In this document: positions 61,225-64,000 of the stretch, piece by piece
How positions within the stretch are numbered: position 1 is the stretch's first letter
Layout of the letters: each line of letters opens with the position of its first letter
From: Hyphococcus lacteus
GTDB taxonomy: Bacteria; Pseudomonadota; Alphaproteobacteria; Caulobacterales; Parvularculaceae
Reading direction: 5' to 3'
Length of the DNA: 64,000 bases
Assembly: GCF_041058985.1 (NCBI RefSeq)
Contig: NZ_JBEHZE010000001.1
Location: 2,542,001 to 2,606,000, forward strand
Notes under the pieces: generated by a model
The model's database searches: none
What the model saw: the letters and a program-made list of their open reading frames with translations, nothing else
Told to the model about the DNA's origin: nothing
Translations under genes and position numbers: made by a program

Positions 61225-62470
61225 AACGCGCTGTATCGCCCAGTTCTTGTTCTATACGCAGTAATTGATTGTACTTTGCGAGCCGGTCTGAACGAGCAAG
61301 TGAACCCGTTTTGATCTGACCGCAATTTGTCGCGACCGCCAGGTCTGCAATCGTCGCATCCTCGGTTTCACCAGAACGATGTGACATCACAGCCGTATAA
61401 CGTGCCCGGTGGGCAACATCGACCGCCGCGAGTGTTTCCGTCAGTGTACCAATCTGATTTACTTTTACGAGGATTGAGTTGGCGCAACCAAGCTCTATCC
61501 CCTTCCGAAGTCGTGTTTCATTAGTAACAAAAAGATCATCGCCAACTAACTGGCATTTATTGCCGACAGCATCGGTTAGCGCGCGCCAACCATCCCAGTC
61601 ATCCTCTGCCATACCGTCTTCGATCGACACAATTGGGTAACGGGCGACCAGATCAGCAAAATAAGCGGCCATCCCCGCGCCATCGAGAGATTTCCCCTCA
61701 CCTGCGAGTTCATATTTACCGTTTTTGTAAAACTCAGTAGACGCCGCATCGAGAGCAATGAAGACATCTTCACCGGGACGGTACCCCGCACCCTCGACAG
61801 CTTTCATGATGAAACCCAATGCATCGTCTGTTGAGCTTAAATTTGGCGCAAAACCACCCTCGTCACCAACATTGGTGTTGTGCCCTGCATCTTTCAGGCC
61901 TTTTTTGAGGGTATGAAAAATCTCTGCCCCCATCCGCAGCGCGTCAGAAAAACTTTCTGCGCCAAGCGGCATGATCATAAATTCTTGAATATCAATGGGG
62001 TTATCCGCGTGTTCACCACCATTTATGATGTTCATCATTGGCGCAGGAAGCACGCGTGCTGAAACACCGCCAACATAACGATAGAGCGGCATCGCCGACG
62101 CATCGGCCGCAGCTTTTGCAACTGCAAGCGAAACACCCAACAGGGCATTTGCGCCAAGGCGACTTTTGTTTGGCGTGCCATCTAGGGCGATCAATGTTTC
62201 GTCAATCTCAGCCTGTTCTTCGGCGTCATAACCAGACAACGCATCGAAAATCTCGCCGTTGACCGCATCAACAGCCTTGAGCACGCCCTTGCCGCCATAA
62301 CGTTCGCCACCATCGCGCAACTCGTGGGCCTCATGAGCCCCTGTTGAAGCCCCAGAAGGTACGCCCGCGCGGCCCATCGAGCCATCTTCTAGCGTAACAT
62401 CAACCTCAACGGTCGGGTTGCCCCGGCTATCAAGAATTTCACGGGCAAAAATATCAACAATCGCGGTCAT
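61196..62470 (-). CDS. eno: Enolase
   Basis: Glycolytic 2-phosphoglycerate hydratase-lyase; also a degradosome component in many bacteria. The 424-residue protein begins with AREILDSRGNPTVEVDV (about 9-25), has GASTGAHEAHELRDG (about 40-54), the magnesium ligands in VFIALDAAST, SIEDGMAEDDW and VGDDLFVTN, and the catalytic lysine in SILVKVNQIGT (about 334-344). SHRSGETEDATIADLAVA follows. Length is standard. Start MTAIVDIFAREIL. Confidence 0.98.
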   Translation of the reverse strand: MTAIVDIFAREILDSRGNPTVEVDVTLEDGSMGRAGVPSGASTGAHEAHELRDGGERYGGKGVLKAVDAVNGEIFDALSGYDAEEQAEIDETLIALDGTPNKSRLGANALLGVSLAVAKAAADASAMPLYRYVGGVSARVLPAPMMNIINGGEHADNPIDIQEFMIMPLGAESFSDALRMGAEIFHTLKKGLKDAGHNTNVGDEGGFAPNLSSTDDALGFIMKAVEGAGYRPGEDVFIALDAASTEFYKNGKYELAGEGKSLDGAGMAAYFADLVARYPIVSIEDGMAEDDWDGWRALTDAVGNKCQLVGDDLFVTNETRLRKGIELGCANSILVKVNQIGTLTETLAAVDVAHRARYTAVMSHRSGETEDATIADLAVATNCGQIKTGSLARSDRLAKYNQLLRIEQELGDTARYAGGEAFAK

Positions 62471-62539
62471 TTATGTGGCTCCGTTCGCGGCAGGAATCTC
62501 TCCGGGCCTTATTAACGCGAATGGAGCCACGCGCAACGG

Positions 62540-63262
62540 CTAGCGGTGTTCTTCTTCTGAATTACGCTCACCTCGAGCCGGCGGGTTTGGCTTCGACGGT
62601 CTACGTCGTGGCGGAGTAGCTCGAGGCGCTGGCGCAGACGGGGTAGCCTTTGGTGGCGAAGATTGAGGCGGACGACTTCTAGGAGGCTGATTCCGGGGTG
62701 GACGGGCGCGCGGCGGTTGGCCCGCTGGCGGCGTCACATTATTATCGTTCCGCGGTGGACGGTTGCCGCGTGGCGGTCGCTGACCTTGACCGGGTCTGGT
62801 ACGTGGGTGGTCATAAGCATTATCGCGTCGTCTATCCCGCCGTTGATTCCGTCGGCGCTGTTCCCGGTCATATCGGCGGTTGCTTCGATGAATCCGGCGA
62901 CCATGACGACGATTATAGTAATAATCGGTGCTCGAGAAATAATTGAAGTTGAAGAAAAACCCGTTTTGAGGCCCCCAACGACTATATTGTCCCGTCCATG
63001 GCCAATTATCATATCGATTATATGCATAAGCCGATGAATATTGGGTGTCATATGCCGACGCGAAGCACTGATTGGCTTCATAGTCACAATCGGCGTGACA
63101 TGCGCGATATTCGCTTTCGGTATCAGCGAAGTCTTCGCAATATCGGTAACACGCCCCTGCCTCGTAGTCACAAGACGAAAACGCTGTTTGATATGGATCT
63201 GTGGTAACGCAGCCCGCAATCGCAAATAGCGACGCAATTATAATCGCTTTGACCAGGTTCAT
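62540..63262 (-). CDS. Pro/Arg-rich lipoprotein
   Basis: A 240-residue protein from ATG 63262. The signal peptide ends in lipobox FAIAGC (cysteine about residue 18). A Cys-rich, tyrosine-rich stretch (CDYEAGACYRYCEDFADTES; CHADCDYEANQC) is followed by an aromatic region with NYFSSTDYYYNRRHGRRIHR, then a long C-terminal tail built of Arg/Pro repeats (RPPRGNRPPRN and the like). The tail looks intrinsically disordered and very basic. No enzymatic domain is recognisable. It could bind anionic cell-wall polymers or be part of the cell envelope. It ends 70 bp before eno on the same strand. Confidence 0.7.
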   Translation of the reverse strand: MNLVKAIIIASLFAIAGCVTTDPYQTAFSSCDYEAGACYRYCEDFADTESEYRACHADCDYEANQCFASAYDTQYSSAYAYNRYDNWPWTGQYSRWGPQNGFFFNFNYFSSTDYYYNRRHGRRIHRSNRRYDREQRRRNQRRDRRRDNAYDHPRTRPGQGQRPPRGNRPPRNDNNVTPPAGQPPRARPPRNQPPRSRPPQSSPPKATPSAPAPRATPPRRRPSKPNPPARGERNSEEEHR

Positions 63263-63338
63263 CCCAATCCCCCTCGACATGTCATCGCACCCGGCCCCGG
63301 AAGCGATACCAGCATAGGATTGAGGTTCCGCAAATGCA

Positions 63339-63362
63339 AACGCCGCCCAGAAGGGCGGCGTT
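63339..63362 (-). terminator. Terminator downstream of rpmF
   Basis: Perfect 10-bp stem AACGCCGCCC/GGGCGGCGTT with loop AGAA, 36 bp after the rpmF stop codon on the minus strand. TTTGCATTTG follows, a modest U-tract. It separates rpmF from the lipoprotein gene. Confidence 0.75.
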
Positions 63363-63397
63363 CAGCGAATAGAAAAATGGCTAAAAGCCAGAACCAA

Positions 63398-63580
63398 TTA
63401 ATCTTCTTTTGGCTCAAGAACCTGACGGCCACGGTATTTGCCGGATTTGAGGTCGATATGGTGCGGACGACGAAGTTCGCCCGAATCTTTGTCCTCAATA
63501 TATGTACCGCCGTTCAAGCGATCATGCGCACGACGCATGCCGCGTTTGGACGGCGTGACTTTCCGCTTAGGAACTGCCAT
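63398..63580 (-). CDS. rpmF: 50S ribosomal protein L32
   Basis: A 60-residue basic ribosomal protein of the large subunit, with the family start AVPKRKVTPSKRGMRRAHD and the HHIDLKSGKYRGRQV ending. It lacks the zinc-binding cysteines, as in other alphaproteobacterial L32. It is monocistronic here with a terminator behind it. Confidence 0.96.
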   Translation of the reverse strand: MAVPKRKVTPSKRGMRRAHDRLNGGTYIEDKDSGELRRPHHIDLKSGKYRGRQVLEPKED

Positions 63581-63827
63581 GGGAAAACCTCTGTAACTTC
63601 TCTATAGGTCAATGCTGCGACGCAGGCAGGGCAACAGCCCATTCCGCGCGCACGCGCAAATGCGAAGTTCGGTCGTCTAAGCCAGAGCGAGGCGCTTGGC
63701 AAGGCTATCCCTGAGGAAAATCATTATTTTCCAAATTAACTAGAATCGGAAAATTTGAAGAGATCCTTTTCAGCCGCTGGAAAGAGCTGATGCGTATGGT
63801 AGCTTAAATCTCTCGGGGGAATGACCT

Positions 63828-64000
63828 TTGCCGATACGACCGATTATTTCAGCGCTGTGTTTAGCGGTAATTGCAAACTCCGCAAATGCACAAGATCACC
63901 AACAGAGCGCACATTTTGCGCCCGTGGACGCTTCTGCCCTAGCTGACCAAATACCTAGTACCCGCGAAAAGCCAAAACTCGCTTCCCTCACCCGTGGCGA
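63828..64000 (+). CDS. Secreted protein, N-terminal part (cut by window edge)
   Basis: The frame from TTG 63828 begins with a clear signal peptide (MPIRPIISALCLAVIANSANA, shown in part; cleavage before QDHQQS) and runs open to the window end. GGGGGAA stands 6 bp before the TTG. The upstream ATG at 63821 in another frame ends after about 40 codons, so TTG is the probable start. About 57 residues are seen; the function cannot be read. Confidence 0.55.
   Translation, partial: MPIRPIISALCLAVIANSANAQDHQQSAHFAPVDASALADQIPSTREKPKLASLTRG

Noticed and set aside
62663..63037. Plus-strand open frames opposite the Pro/Arg-rich lipoprotein
   Set aside because: They arise from the GC-skewed Arg/Pro repeats on the other strand; no ribosome binding site or domain.

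Overview
This window is chromosomal DNA of an alphaproteobacterium whose genus I cannot name. Support for the class comes from the gene families and their order (enolase, FtsB and PdhA close together, a ClpS/ClpA pair, a phasin gene, exosortase A, PutA without an N-terminal DNA-binding domain, a Zur of alphaproteobacterial type) and from two perfect CtrA-type boxes (TTAA-N7-TTAAC), both lying in promoter regions. Almost all the DNA is densely coding and looks like ordinary core genome.

Layout. 1-2.45 kb: aspS (cut by the window edge) and rnd. 2.6-4.1 kb: an initiator tRNA gene whose 3' half is repeated 1.4 kb further on as a 52-bp direct repeat. The repeats bracket an AT-rich segment with one unknown membrane-protein gene and no integrase, which is the footprint of a small integrated element. 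4.3-12.1 kb: a probable zinc-acquisition locus with zur, two small secreted CxxC proteins, a TonB-dependent receptor, a MerC-like protein and an ABC transporter with two DUF3526-type permeases; two candidate Zur boxes sit at the two promoters. 12.1-17.8 kb: a Ppx/GppA phosphatase, a phage-shock (Psp) operon with two extra small membrane-protein genes and a sigma-54 promoter facing pspF, then phenylalanine hydroxylase with a divergent Lrp-type regulator. 17.8-24 kb: an EF-hand protein, a sterol-desaturase-family enzyme, ndk and a fadJ/fadA beta-oxidation pair.

24-30.9 kb: putA, a LytS/LytTR two-component pair and a TauE/SafE exporter. 30.8-37.9 kb: a compact molybdenum-cofactor operon (moaA-moaD-moaE-moaB-moaC-moeA) directly downstream of the glutathione-dependent formaldehyde pair adhC-fghA, with purU beyond. 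This groups formaldehyde and formate metabolism with cofactor supply. fghA appears to start at a non-standard ATT codon. 37.9-46.8 kb: an amidase, the threonine-degradation pair kbl-tdh, an OmpA-like protein, RidA, a DUF482 protein, a DUF2007 protein, a HIT protein and an aldose-epimerase-like protein. The gap between the last two holds a strong candidate for an unannotated small RNA of about 185 nt with several C-rich single-stranded stretches, its own promoter and a terminator hairpin.

46.9-64 kb: clpA/clpS, a phasin gene with palindromic operator candidates around its promoter, a D,D-carboxypeptidase with a SPOR domain, acs, a minimal exosortase A locus (exosortase, amidotransferase, glycosyltransferase), then rimI-like/pdhA/ftsB/GNAT/eno, a Pro/Arg-rich lipoprotein, rpmF and the start of a secreted protein cut by the window edge.

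The observations I rate highest are the C-rich structured RNA at 45738-45922, the tRNA-fMet duplication at 2621-4119, the Zur-linked ABC/TonB/MerC/DUF2946 system, and the ATT start of fghA.
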